Shown one piece after another: positions 1-5,960 of a stretch of DNA of 12,158 bases. This DNA is from an uncultured Clostridia bacterium. Its GTDB lineage: Bacteria > Bacillota > Clostridia > Christensenellales > UBA1242. The first letter of the stretch is position 1, and every line of letters starts with the position of its first letter. Below the pieces are notes generated by a model. That model ran no database searches and was not told the origin of the DNA. It worked only from the letters and a program-made list of their open reading frames with translations. The position numbers and the translations under genes were made by a program. The stretch covers positions 1-12,158 of the forward strand of contig CANDFN010000027.1 in NCBI GenBank assembly GCA_947384015.1, given 5' to 3'.

Positions 1-27
1 ATACCCCCCCCCCGTCCACTTTGTCAA
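1..27 (-). promoter_or_regulatory. Possible leftward promoter with a G10 spacer tract (truncated by window edge)
   Basis: On the minus strand a consensus -35 hexamer TTGACA (27 to 22) is followed by an 18-nt spacer ending in ten consecutive G (plus-strand C at 4-13). The window then ends in TAT, which could be the first three bases of a -10 box. A gene reading leftward out of the window would be the target. The -10 is not fully visible, so this is inference. A homopolymer in a promoter spacer is a known mechanism of phase variation. The tract may also be an assembly-edge effect. Confidence 0.3.
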
Positions 28-176
28 GCGTTTTGGGGTTGCTTGAACATTTTTTTACATTTTAATTGCTTAATATATAATATTTTGTGTTCTAATTAGC
101 AAAAGTATAAATAAAATTAAATGTCTTAGAATAAAGATTCAAAAAATGTTTATTTTAAAAACCACACTAAAATCTG

Positions 177-206
177 TTGCCAAATTTTATTTTGATGTGA
201 TATAAT
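177..206 (+). promoter_or_regulatory. Sigma-A type promoter of the 224-925 gene
   Basis: TTGCCA (177-182), an 18-nt spacer and TATAAT (201-206), with an extended -10 TG at 198-199. The predicted start of transcription, about 213, lies at the Shine-Dalgarno AGGAG (213-217), so the leader would be only about 11 nt. The rest of 28-176 is AT-rich and I see no gene in it. Confidence 0.7.
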
Positions 207-223
207 TTATAAAGGAGAAAGTT

Positions 224-925
224 ATGTCAACCAATAATCAAGATTTAGTAGAATTTAATAATATTTGTGATGAATTTATTGCTGGTAAATACATTTTAGC
301 AGATATTAAAATCGGTTCTTTATTAAAATCAATTGCAGAACACGAAAAAATTAAAAATATTATTGCCTCTTGCACAGAGAAATTTGACTTTAACACCGAA
401 TACAAGAATAGTGTTAGTGAGGATGAAAAAGGCAATCTTACCCTAACCCTACCAGAAGAAGAAACCGAACAAGTTGCATTTATATTTAGTTTACTTTATA
501 AAATGGACAATAAAGATATTTCTTTTTACGATTTTCTTTCTAAATTCTATCACGAAGACGGTGAAGAAGCTGGAAAAGAATTTATCAATTTCTCTAATGC
601 AATTATCGTTCCTTTTAAAGAAGCAATAAACAACATGTATTCTAGTAGACATTTTGTTGTATCTTCTAACGAATATAAAGCCAACTACTTTAACAAGATA
701 ATGAGCACAATAAGGCTTATTGTAAACAACATGGAAGTTTTTCGCTTAAAAGTTAACGAAAAAGAAGAGTTTACCCTACTTTTAAATTCTTTATACATAG
801 CAAGTGAAAACAACGATAAAAAACAAGTTTTTGCCTTAATGATTGGTTTGGACTATTTTACAAAAGTAAATAAACGTGCAAGAAATGCATACCTTTCTTT
901 AGAAGAATGCTTTGCTAATAACTAA
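224..925 (+). CDS. Hypothetical protein, 233 aa, family not recognised
   Basis: I do not recognise this protein. It starts at ATG 224 behind a good Shine-Dalgarno (AAAGGAG, 211-217) and ends at TAA 923-925, followed at once by an intrinsic terminator, so it is a single-gene transcription unit. The product is acidic and soluble, with no signal peptide, no membrane segment and no cysteine motif. Most of it looks alpha-helical; residues about 60-80 form a charged, acidic stretch (SEDEKGNLTLTLPEEETEQ) that may be a beta hairpin or linker. Its own strong promoter and clean terminator support a genuine expressed gene. No neighbour hints at function. It may be a lineage-specific cytosolic protein. 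Confidence 0.8.
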   Translation: MSTNNQDLVEFNNICDEFIAGKYILADIKIGSLLKSIAEHEKIKNIIASCTEKFDFNTEYKNSVSEDEKGNLTLTLPEEETEQVAFIFSLLYKMDNKDISFYDFLSKFYHEDGEEAGKEFINFSNAIIVPFKEAINNMYSSRHFVVSSNEYKANYFNKIMSTIRLIVNNMEVFRLKVNEKEEFTLLLNSLYIASENNDKKQVFALMIGLDYFTKVNKRARNAYLSLEECFANN

Positions 926-935
926 AATTTAAAAT

Positions 936-957
936 CCCCCGCCTTTGCGGGTTTTTT
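936..957 (+). terminator. Intrinsic terminator of the 224-925 gene
   Basis: GC-rich stem CCCGC (938-942) / GCGGG (947-951) with loop CTTT, followed by six T (952-957). It begins about 12 nt after the stop codon. Confidence 0.9.
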
Positions 958-1006
958 GTTAAAATAAAAATTTTTAATAAAAGTAAAAAATTTTAATAAA
1001 AATATG

Positions 1007-1035
1007 TTGCTTTTTTTTATTTTTTCATATATAAT
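1007..1035 (+). promoter_or_regulatory. Promoter of the tRNA-Cys/tRNA-Leu unit
   Basis: TTGCTT (1007-1012), a 17-nt spacer and TATAAT (1030-1035). Predicted transcription start is near 1042, about 29 nt before the mature tRNA-Cys. The stretch 958-1006 is AT-only spacer. Confidence 0.65.
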
Positions 1036-1070
1036 AATATAGTCGCTGCATAAAACATTGGTTTAGATAT

Positions 1071-1144
1071 GGCACCATCGCCAAGCGGTAAGGCAAGAGT
1101 CTGCAAAACTCTCATCACCAGTTCGATTCTGGTTGGTGCCTCCA
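1071..1144 (+). tRNA. tRNA-Cys (anticodon GCA)
   Basis: Acceptor stem GGCACCA (1071-1077) pairs with TGGTGCC (1134-1140); the discriminator is T and CCA is encoded (1142-1144). The anticodon stem AGAGT/ACTCT encloses CTGCAAA, giving anticodon GCA at 1103-1105. The T arm is ACCAG-TTCGATT-CTGGT. It is the first gene of a two-tRNA unit. Confidence 0.97.
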
Positions 1145-1192
1145 TCCTTATTTTAAAAAATTGGCTGGACATGCAATAAACCATAAAAATAT

Positions 1193-1280
1193 GCCGGTGT
1201 GGCGAAATGGCAGACGCAAGGGACTTAAAATCCCTCGGGCTTAACCGCCCGTGTCGGTTCGACCCCGACCACCGGCACCA
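1193..1280 (+). tRNA. tRNA-Leu (anticodon TAA)
   Basis: Class II tRNA of 88 nt. Acceptor GCCGGTG (1193-1199) pairs with CACCGGC (1270-1276), with discriminator A and encoded CCA. Loop CTTAAAA gives anticodon TAA at 1226-1228. The long variable arm CGGGC-TTAACC-GCCCG (1236-1251) is typical of leucine tRNAs. It is cotranscribed with tRNA-Cys. Confidence 0.97.
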
Positions 1281-1283
1281 CAC

Positions 1284-1317
1284 AAATAAAAAAACAACCG
1301 TTACCGGTTGTTTTTTG
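1284..1317. terminator. Bidirectional terminator between tRNA-Leu and the convergent GNAT-like gene
   Basis: Stem ACAACCG (1294-1300) / CGGTTGT (1305-1311) with a 4-nt loop, flanked by an A-rich tract on the left and six T on the right, so it can work in both directions. Read on the minus strand the loop is GTAA (a GNRA tetraloop), followed by TTTTTTTATTT, which is the stronger orientation. Confidence 0.85.
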
Positions 1318-1336
1318 TTGTTACTATTAATGTTGT

Positions 1337-1909
1337 TTACACTCCAACACCACAAACTTTGGTTATGATTACGAATTCTTTTAATAATTCTTTTTGCGTT
1401 TTATTTAAAAGTTTTATTCTTTCTCCAGATTTCCAATTAGAAAACAGTTTTAAAGATTCTCCGTTTTGCGCAGGTTCTATTTTATTACCCAAACGTTCAT
1501 ATATCTCTTTTAGCGCCTCTATTTCTTCTTCTCTACAATCTTTATAAAATTTTGAAACATCTTTTATATTATTAGTAGGTTCTATTATTCCATAGCCATA
1601 TGTTACACCCAACATGTCCGCATGCGCAAGTGCCATATTGTAAATAAATTTACCCAATCCTAACCTTTGAAAATGTTCCCTAGTTTCAAAGGCAGAGATA
1701 AAACAAGATTGAGCAGTTGGTCTGTAATCTATTGACGCCACATGATCTAAGCCACAATCCTCATCATACAACCTAATTGAACAGGTTGCTCCTTCCACAC
1801 AAGCACACAAAAAAGTTTTATTAGCACTTTTTATATACACTTTTTTTATTGGAATATTAGGCACTATCTCTTTTATTTTTTCTTCCAATTTCTTTAAAGA
1901 TATTTTCAT
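1337..1909 (-). CDS. GNAT-family N-acetyltransferase-like protein, 190 aa
   Basis: Probable acetyl-CoA-dependent N-acetyltransferase; the substrate cannot be told. The diagnostic feature is motif A at residues about 74-90: a beta strand ending in FETREHFQRLGLGKFIYNMA, containing the pyrophosphate-binding QRLGLG loop (81-86), then a helix and the strand GVTYGYGIIEP (101-111). Residues 1-70 give the usual N-terminal helix and strands. After about residue 125 a charged helical tail extends the domain, slightly longer than a minimal GNAT. There is no signal peptide. The ATG at 1907-1909 has no Shine-Dalgarno and sits where the promoter predicts transcription to begin, so the mRNA is probably leaderless. 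The gene is divergent from the 2024-2650 gene and convergent to the tRNA unit. Confidence 0.75.
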   Translation of the reverse strand: MKISLKKLEEKIKEIVPNIPIKKVYIKSANKTFLCACVEGATCSIRLYDEDCGLDHVASIDYRPTAQSCFISAFETREHFQRLGLGKFIYNMALAHADMLGVTYGYGIIEPTNNIKDVSKFYKDCREEEIEALKEIYERLGNKIEPAQNGESLKLFSNWKSGERIKLLNKTQKELLKEFVIITKVCGVGV

Positions 1910-1915
1910 ATTAAT

Positions 1916-1944
1916 ACTATATCACACATCTTTAATGTTTTCAA
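1916..1944 (-). promoter_or_regulatory. Sigma-A promoter giving a leaderless GNAT-like mRNA
   Basis: Minus strand: TTGAAA (1944-1939), a 17-nt spacer and TATAGT (1921-1916), with the extended -10 motif TGA immediately upstream. Only six bases (1915-1910) separate the -10 from ATG 1909, so +1 falls on the A of the start codon. Confidence 0.8.
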
Positions 1945-1987
1945 TAGATTTTGAATTTTTATTACTAATCTTAAACATAATTTGATA

Positions 1988-2016
1988 TTGACAATAATCT
2001 TAGCAAGTGCTATAAT
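1988..2016 (+). promoter_or_regulatory. Perfect-consensus sigma-A promoter giving a leaderless mRNA
   Basis: TTGACA (1988-1993), exactly 17 nt, TATAAT (2011-2016), plus an extended -10 TGC (2008-2010). The ATG begins 7 nt after the -10 (2024), so transcription should start at 2023 or 2024. The promoter overlaps a spurious upstream extension of the reading frame (TTG 1982), which argues for ATG 2024. Confidence 0.85.
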
Positions 2017-2023
2017 TATTTAT

Positions 2024-2650
2024 ATGAAAAGAAAAGTTTTAGACATTTGGGCTATTGAAACCGACCCAAACGAATTATATACAGCATTAGCACAATTAAA
2101 AACTGATGTAACCATATTTGAAAATGTTATATGTGAGTTTAAAATTGGGGCTCATGTTTTGCAAAATAGACAATTTGGCACTGTTATTTATAGTGAAGAA
2201 AGCGACACTATAATCCTATTAACGCGTGGAGGGAAAGCAACTGTAGCACAAGCTGAAAAATATTTAGAAGAACATAAAATTGATTATAATAAAATTGTAT
2301 TTATTAAAGACACCACCCCATATAAAGATGCCGAATGCAAAGACTATTGGTTTGCGCGTGACAAATATGTGTTAGACGACGCTTTAGACAACTCTTTAAA
2401 CAATGGCGTTAAAGATTGCGAATATGATGCAACAATAAAAGCAAGTATCACCTTTAGATATTTAGGCAAGAATGAAAGAAAATACCAACTTCTAAAAATA
2501 CCTTTTAAAGGGATGTTAGAATTAGACGATAAATTTATTCTTATAACAAACTCTAAATACAATAAAAATATTACACCAGACGTTGTTATAGATACTCTAA
2601 ACAAAAAAGGATTTGAAACAGGCATAACTGGTTTAAGAGAATATATTTAA
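2024..2650 (+). CDS. Hypothetical protein, 208 aa, family not recognised
   Basis: I do not recognise this protein. I place the start at ATG 2024, not the in-frame TTG at 1982, because 1988-2016 is a full-consensus promoter and neither start has a Shine-Dalgarno. The product is soluble with mixed alpha/beta predicted structure. The N-terminal part (about 1-100) alternates strands and helices; VTIFENVICEFKIG and GTVIYSEESDTIILLTRGG look like strand-rich segments. The C-terminal third (about 145-208) contains further strand-rich stretches ending in a helix and GLREYI. No catalytic motif, signal peptide or membrane helix is evident. It is monocistronic, with its own terminator, and divergent from the GNAT-like gene, with which it shares a 114-bp regulatory interval. 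Confidence 0.8.
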   Translation: MKRKVLDIWAIETDPNELYTALAQLKTDVTIFENVICEFKIGAHVLQNRQFGTVIYSEESDTIILLTRGGKATVAQAEKYLEEHKIDYNKIVFIKDTTPYKDAECKDYWFARDKYVLDDALDNSLNNGVKDCEYDATIKASITFRYLGKNERKYQLLKIPFKGMLELDDKFILITNSKYNKNITPDVVIDTLNKKGFETGITGLREYI

Positions 2651-2680
2651 AGCAGCTTGCAAATTTAAGAGCTGCTTTTT
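2651..2680 (+). terminator. Intrinsic terminator of the 2024-2650 gene
   Basis: Stem AGCAGCT (2651-2657) / AGCTGCT (2670-2676) with a 12-nt loop and a T run (2676-2680). It starts directly after the TAA stop codon. Confidence 0.85.
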
Positions 2681-2738
2681 AATTAATATATTTTTATATA
2701 AAAATATTAAATAAAATTAAAAATATTTCTAAATTTTG

Positions 2739-2767
2739 TTGACACTGCCCTAAATTTATGTTATATT
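2739..2767 (+). promoter_or_regulatory. Promoter of the tRNA-Val/tRNA-Gly unit
   Basis: TTGACA (2739-2744), a 17-nt spacer and TATATT (2762-2767), with an extended -10 TGT. Transcription should start near 2774, about 11 nt before tRNA-Val. Confidence 0.8.
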
Positions 2768-2784
2768 AGTATTGCAATCGTTAT

Positions 2785-2860
2785 GGGAGTTTAGCTCAGT
2801 TGGTAGAGTACCTGCCTTACAAGCAGAGGGTCATAGGTTCGAGTCCTATAACTCCCACCA
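2785..2860 (+). tRNA. tRNA-Val (anticodon TAC)
   Basis: Acceptor GGGAGTT (2785-2791) pairs with AACTCCC (2850-2856), with discriminator A and encoded CCA. Loop CTTACAA gives anticodon TAC at 2818-2820. Two positions look weakened: the D stem closes with G10-U25, and the top anticodon-stem pair 27-43 reads C-A. All other conserved positions (TTCGA T loop, GG in the D loop) are intact, so I expect it to be functional. Confidence 0.96.
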
Positions 2861-2877
2861 CCCAATTCGGTTGCATT

Positions 2878-2897
2878 TTATTTGTAATAACAAATAA
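2878..2897 (+). other. Intergenic hairpin between tRNA-Val and tRNA-Gly
   Basis: Perfect 8-bp stem TTATTTGT (2878-2885) / ACAAATAA (2890-2897) with loop AATA. Only four T follow (after a G), so it is a weak terminator at best. A role as a processing or partial-termination element in the tRNA precursor is equally possible. A second 7-bp hairpin (TTAGTTT 2926-2932 / AAACTAA 2939-2945) lies just before tRNA-Gly. Confidence 0.4.
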
Positions 2898-2948
2898 GTT
2901 TTGGGAAGAATATATTAATATAAATTTAGTTTATAAACAAACTAATAT

Positions 2949-3023
2949 GCGGGAGTGGCTCAGTGGTAGAGCGTTGCCTTGCCAAGGCAAATGTCGCGAG
3001 TTCGAATCTCGTCTTCCGCTCCA
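2949..3023 (+). tRNA. tRNA-Gly (anticodon GCC)
   Basis: Acceptor GCGGGAG (2949-2955) pairs with CTTCCGC (3013-3019) with one G-U; discriminator T and CCA encoded at 3021-3023. Anticodon stem TTGCC/GGCAA and loop TTGCCAA give anticodon GCC at 2981-2983. No separate promoter is obvious, so it is probably transcribed from the tRNA-Val promoter. Confidence 0.97.
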
Positions 3024-3026
3024 GAT

Positions 3027-3055
3027 AAAGTTCAGCAATTATGTTGAGCTTTTTT
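3027..3055 (+). terminator. Terminator after tRNA-Gly
   Basis: Stem AGTTCAGCA (3029-3037) / TGTTGAGCT (3042-3050), 9 bp with two G-U pairs, loop ATTA, then six T (3050-3055). It contains ATG 3041, an in-frame upstream codon of the methyltransferase frame. This makes that ATG an unlikely start and supports ATG 3071. Confidence 0.7.
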
Positions 3056-3070
3056 AATACACGGAGAACA

Positions 3071-3661
3071 ATGAAAGATTGTAAAGATTTTTATAATGAT
3101 AGCGCTCAATTATGGGCAGATAATTGGTATGAGAATAACAGTTTATTACCTTATTTAAAGGCTTTAATTAATTACACCAACAAAAAACATCCAAAAATAT
3201 TAGATTTAGGTTGTGGTGCTGGGTATGAGAGCATGCGTTTGAATAGTTTAGGTGCTGATGTTATTGGAATTGATTTTAGCGAAAAAGAACTTGAAATTGC
3301 AAAAAGCAGAAACCCTAATGTAAAATTTTTTGAAAGGGACATATTACAATCCTACAAAGATTTAGGGAAATTTGATGGAATTGCATGTATTGGGGTTATT
3401 GTTCATTTTAAAGGAGCCAAATTAAAAAAAATTTTTAAAAACATGTGCGAAGTTTTGAATAAAGATGGGGTTTTACTTTTAGTGTTTAAAGAGGGAAAAG
3501 GTTATCACTCCACCTCTGTTTACAACGGTCAAGAATATGAAAGAAACTTCGTTTATCATACAAAAGAAAACTTAATCAGCGTAATGAATGATGAGTTTTA
3601 TTTTGTTGAAGATCTAATCTCTAATGATGATTGTAAATACTTTATCTTTAAGAAAAAATAA
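3071..3661 (+). CDS. Class I SAM-dependent methyltransferase, 196 aa
   Basis: Transfers a methyl group from S-adenosylmethionine; the acceptor is unknown. Motif I is ILDLGCGAG (43-51), the SAM-binding glycine loop. It is followed by the acidic residue after beta 2 in VIGIDFS (D68), ERDI (88-91), and the motif IV region FDGIACIGVIVHF (101-113). This is a Methyltransf_11/25-type Rossmann fold with an N-terminal helix FYNDSAQLWADNWYENN, as in UbiE/BioC-like small-molecule enzymes. The start is ATG 3071 with GGAG (3063-3066) at proper spacing; an upstream ATG at 3041 lies inside the tRNA terminator. No own promoter is obvious, so it may depend on read-through of the tRNA terminator. It is convergent to the Cys-rich gene. 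Confidence 0.88.
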   Translation: MKDCKDFYNDSAQLWADNWYENNSLLPYLKALINYTNKKHPKILDLGCGAGYESMRLNSLGADVIGIDFSEKELEIAKSRNPNVKFFERDILQSYKDLGKFDGIACIGVIVHFKGAKLKKIFKNMCEVLNKDGVLLLVFKEGKGYHSTSVYNGQEYERNFVYHTKENLISVMNDEFYFVEDLISNDDCKYFIFKKK

Positions 3662-3715
3662 AAACATTTTTGTTTTATGTAAATAACAAATATTATATTC
3701 AATAAAATTGGACAT

Positions 3716-3746
3716 AGAAAAAACCACAAACAGTTTGTGGTTTTTT
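3716..3746. terminator. Bidirectional terminator between the methyltransferase and the Cys-rich gene
   Basis: Stem CCACAAA (3724-3730) / TTTGTGG (3734-3740), loop CAG, with an A tract on the left and six T on the right. It serves both convergent genes. Confidence 0.9.
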
Positions 3747-3750
3747 CTTC

Positions 3751-4176
3751 TTATTTTTTTGATGTTCTAGACTTTGTTGTATTTCTTGATTTATTACCAG
3801 TAGGCTTGGTTTGTGTGGCAGAAGACGCCCTATTGCTTATTGCACTTGCATTGCCAGAATGAGCCTTTGCCGAACTGGCTTTTGCAGAGGTTGCACGCGC
3901 ATTAGCGTTTTTAGTTGCAGTAGCTTTTGCACAACATTTACCACCACAAGCACGAGTTGAGCACCCGCGTGTTCCACACGCCTTTGAACAGCAAGCTTCT
4001 ACAGAACTAGACTTTGTAGTATTGGTTACTGCTTTACTACTTGTAGTTTTTGAAGCTGAATTGCTTTCTTTTAATTTTGAACTAGTTGAACTTTTAGTGT
4101 CTGCCTTGTTCTTTAAAGCTTTTGAGCTATTTGCCATAGTAGATTTTTCCTTTTTATTCTTTTTTAAACCAAACAT
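3751..4176 (-). CDS. Basic low-complexity protein with a symmetric 7-cysteine cluster, 141 aa
   Basis: No family is recognised. The protein is dominated by Ser, Lys, Ala and Thr and is very basic; most of it should be disordered. It resembles histone-H1-like or other nucleic-acid-binding tails. Residues 62-82 hold all seven cysteines in the spacing CC-x3-C-x4-C-x4-C-x3-CC (62, 63, 67, 72, 77, 81, 82), exactly symmetric about C72, with interleaved Gly, Arg and Lys (SKACGTRGCSTRACGGKCC). This suggests metal binding or disulfide cross-linking. There is no signal peptide. ATG 4176 follows a strong AAAGGAG. An upstream promoter and flanking terminators make it monocistronic. Alternatives are a spore-coat or core protein or a modified peptide precursor, though no maturase is in the window. 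Confidence 0.75.
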   Translation of the reverse strand: MFGLKKNKKEKSTMANSSKALKNKADTKSSTSSKLKESNSASKTTSSKAVTNTTKSSSVEACCSKACGTRGCSTRACGGKCCAKATATKNANARATSAKASSAKAHSGNASAISNRASSATQTKPTGNKSRNTTKSRTSKK

Positions 4177-4189
4177 TGTTTCTCCTTTT

Positions 4190-4203
4190 TGTAGTTACCT
4201 ACA
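4190..4203 (-). promoter_or_regulatory. 5'-UTR hairpin with GUAA tetraloop before the Cys-rich gene
   Basis: The transcript contains UGUAG-GUAA-CUACA, a 5-bp stem closed by a GNRA-type loop, ending a few nucleotides before the AAAGGAG Shine-Dalgarno. It could stabilise the mRNA 5' end or modulate initiation; as DNA it is also a short dyad. Confidence 0.4.
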
Positions 4204-4229
4204 GCCTTATTTTGTGCAGTATTTTAAAA

Positions 4230-4257
4230 ATAATACATTTTATGACATTTATTGCAA
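4230..4257 (-). promoter_or_regulatory. Putative promoter of the Cys-rich gene
   Basis: Minus strand: TTGCAA (4257-4252), a 16-nt spacer and TATTAT (4235-4230). Predicted leader is about 47 nt. Confidence 0.5.
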
Positions 4258-4260
4258 AAT

Positions 4261-4284
4261 AAAAAACACCCCAATATATGGGGT
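4261..4284 (-). terminator. Terminator of the asp23-fakA operon
   Basis: Stem ACCCCA (4284-4279 on the minus strand) / TGGGGT (4273-4268) with a 5-nt loop, followed by GTTTTTTATTTT. It lies about 30 nt after the fakA stop codon. Confidence 0.85.
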
Positions 4285-4315
4285 ATTTGCTTAGATATAT
4301 ACATTTTATATTGAA

Positions 4316-5947
4316 TTACTCTACCGACACAATATAATAGTAAACAGGTTGACCTCCAAACACAATAGAGATGTCTACGTCCGGAAAACGCTCTTCTAAT
4401 TTTGCTTGTAAAATTGTAGTATCTTCTTCTGTTACGCCATCACCATAGAACAATGTTAAGTTACTAGAATCTTCGGTTATTATTTTAGAAACTAAGTCAA
4501 CTGTAGTGTCGCCTACATCTGCGCCAGTGGTAACTATAGACTTTTCATCAAGACCCATAATATCACCCACTTTAACATCTATACCATCTACATTAGTTGT
4601 GCGAACAGCATAGGTTACGAGACCGGTATGAACATTAGAAATAAGTTCCAACATATTTTGTTCATTCTCTTCAGCCGAACAATTTGCGTCAAATGCCAAT
4701 GCTGCACTTATACCCTCTGGAATACTTTTAGTTGGTATAACTATTATATTTTTATCTGTAATATCGTTAGCTTGATGAGCTGACATTATTATATTTTTAT
4801 TGTTTGGGAACACAAAAATATTTGTTGCATTTACGCTATCTGCTGCAGTTGCAATATCGTTTGCGCTTGGGTTCATAGTTTGTCCACCACTGATTACATA
4901 ATCCACATCTAAATCTTTAAACACATTATTAAGACCTTCACCCGCTGCAACTGCTATCATACCGAATTTTTTAGGTTTTTCTTTTTCTTGCTCTTTACGA
5001 ATTTTGCGGTTTTGTTCTAGCATATTTTCAATTTTTACACCATTCAATTCTCCCAATTGAAGAGCATAACCTAGCGCACGGTTAGGTTCGTTTGTATGAA
5101 CATGAACTTTTATTAGTTGTAAATCACCAATACAAAGCACACAATCGCCAATTTCCATCAAACGAGAACGGAGCATATTAATGTCCGCATCTGTTGTTTT
5201 TTCGTATATGTTAATTATAAAGAATTCGGTGCAATAAGCGTATTTAATGTCTGCCAAAGAGTTAAAGTTAACGTGGAATTCCTCGCTTGTAACATCTTTT
5301 TCTACATTGTCTACAAATTTTACTTCGGTCATCTCTCCAGTAAGAGCCTTGTAAAAACCACTGAATATGTAAACTAAACCACGGCCACCAGCGTCTACAA
5401 CACCAGCTTTTTTAAGCACAGGTAGCATGTCCGGGGTTTGTTGAAGCACTTCTTCACCATATTCTATTACCCCTGCGAAGAAATCTTCAAAAGATTTTGC
5501 ACGAGCTAAAGACTTAGATTTTTCTGCCATAGCCTTAATTATGGTTAAAATTGTGCCCTCTTTAGGAACTGTAACCGCTTTATATGCCTTTTCAGAGCCT
5601 GCCTGTATTGCTTTTGCAAAGTCTTTAACCATAATTTCGTTTTCACAAGACATTAAAGTAGAACAGATACCCTTGATAATTTGTGATGTTATAACACCAC
5701 TATTACCACGTGCACCCTTTAATGCACCACGGTTAAAAGAAACACAAATAGCTTCTATTGAATTATTTTCGCAAGCAGTCATCTCTGCAACTGCACTCTT
5801 TAGTGTTAAACTCATGTTAGTGCCTGTATCGCCATCTGGAACTGGGAATACGTTTAAAGCATCTATTGTTTGCTTATTTTCTTCCACAAGAGAGAAAGCG
5901 CTAGAAAACATTTTTCGTAGCGTTGCCCCGTTTATTGACTTATTCAT
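4316..5947 (-). CDS. fakA: DAK-domain fatty acid kinase catalytic subunit (FakA/YloV), 543 aa
   Basis: ATP-dependent kinase that phosphorylates fatty acids bound to a DegV-type FakB carrier, feeding exogenous fatty acids into phospholipid synthesis through PlsX/PlsY. It is cytosolic. The N-terminal DhaL/DAK2 domain (about 1-205) has NVFPVPDGDTGTNMSLT, with Mg-binding D38 and D40, and the GARGNSG loop (77-83). The middle domain (about 230-310) keeps Cys238 and the VHVHTNEP motif with His281/His283, matching the Zn-site pattern described for staphylococcal FakA. The C-terminal domain (about 330-543) is the FakB-interacting, DegV-like part and contains ISGGQTMNPS. Length is normal for the family (about 550). 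The start has AGGAG, which overlaps the asp23 stop codon, so translation is probably coupled. No fakB lies in the window. Confidence 0.93.
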   Translation of the reverse strand: MNKSINGATLRKMFSSAFSLVEENKQTIDALNVFPVPDGDTGTNMSLTLKSAVAEMTACENNSIEAICVSFNRGALKGARGNSGVITSQIIKGICSTLMSCENEIMVKDFAKAIQAGSEKAYKAVTVPKEGTILTIIKAMAEKSKSLARAKSFEDFFAGVIEYGEEVLQQTPDMLPVLKKAGVVDAGGRGLVYIFSGFYKALTGEMTEVKFVDNVEKDVTSEEFHVNFNSLADIKYAYCTEFFIINIYEKTTDADINMLRSRLMEIGDCVLCIGDLQLIKVHVHTNEPNRALGYALQLGELNGVKIENMLEQNRKIRKEQEKEKPKKFGMIAVAAGEGLNNVFKDLDVDYVISGGQTMNPSANDIATAADSVNATNIFVFPNNKNIIMSAHQANDITDKNIIVIPTKSIPEGISAALAFDANCSAEENEQNMLELISNVHTGLVTYAVRTTNVDGIDVKVGDIMGLDEKSIVTTGADVGDTTVDLVSKIITEDSSNLTLFYGDGVTEEDTTILQAKLEERFPDVDISIVFGGQPVYYYIVSVE

Positions 5948-5960
5948 TTTATTTTATCTC

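Noticed and set aside
24..57. Possible terminator TCAAGC/GCTTGA followed by T7
   Set aside because: The stem is only 6 bp with an 11-nt loop, and four bases separate it from the T tract; no rightward gene is visible upstream, so support is too weak.
148..207. 19-codon ORF before the gene at 224
   Set aside because: No ribosome binding site and it overlaps the promoter of the 224-925 gene.
1017..1355. Minus-strand frame across tRNA-Cys and tRNA-Leu
   Set aside because: It is antisense to two well-formed tRNAs and a terminator and has no ribosome binding site.
1982..2023. TTG start extending the 2024-2650 protein by 14 residues
   Set aside because: No Shine-Dalgarno, and the extension contains the perfect promoter TTGACA-N17-TATAAT.
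2800..3057. Open reading frame spanning both tRNA-Val and tRNA-Gly
   Set aside because: It reads straight through two complete tRNA genes and a terminator, a common artefact of tRNA sequence.
3041..3070. ATG 3041 as start of the methyltransferase
   Set aside because: It lies inside the tRNA terminator; ATG 3071 has a proper GGAG and fits the family's length.
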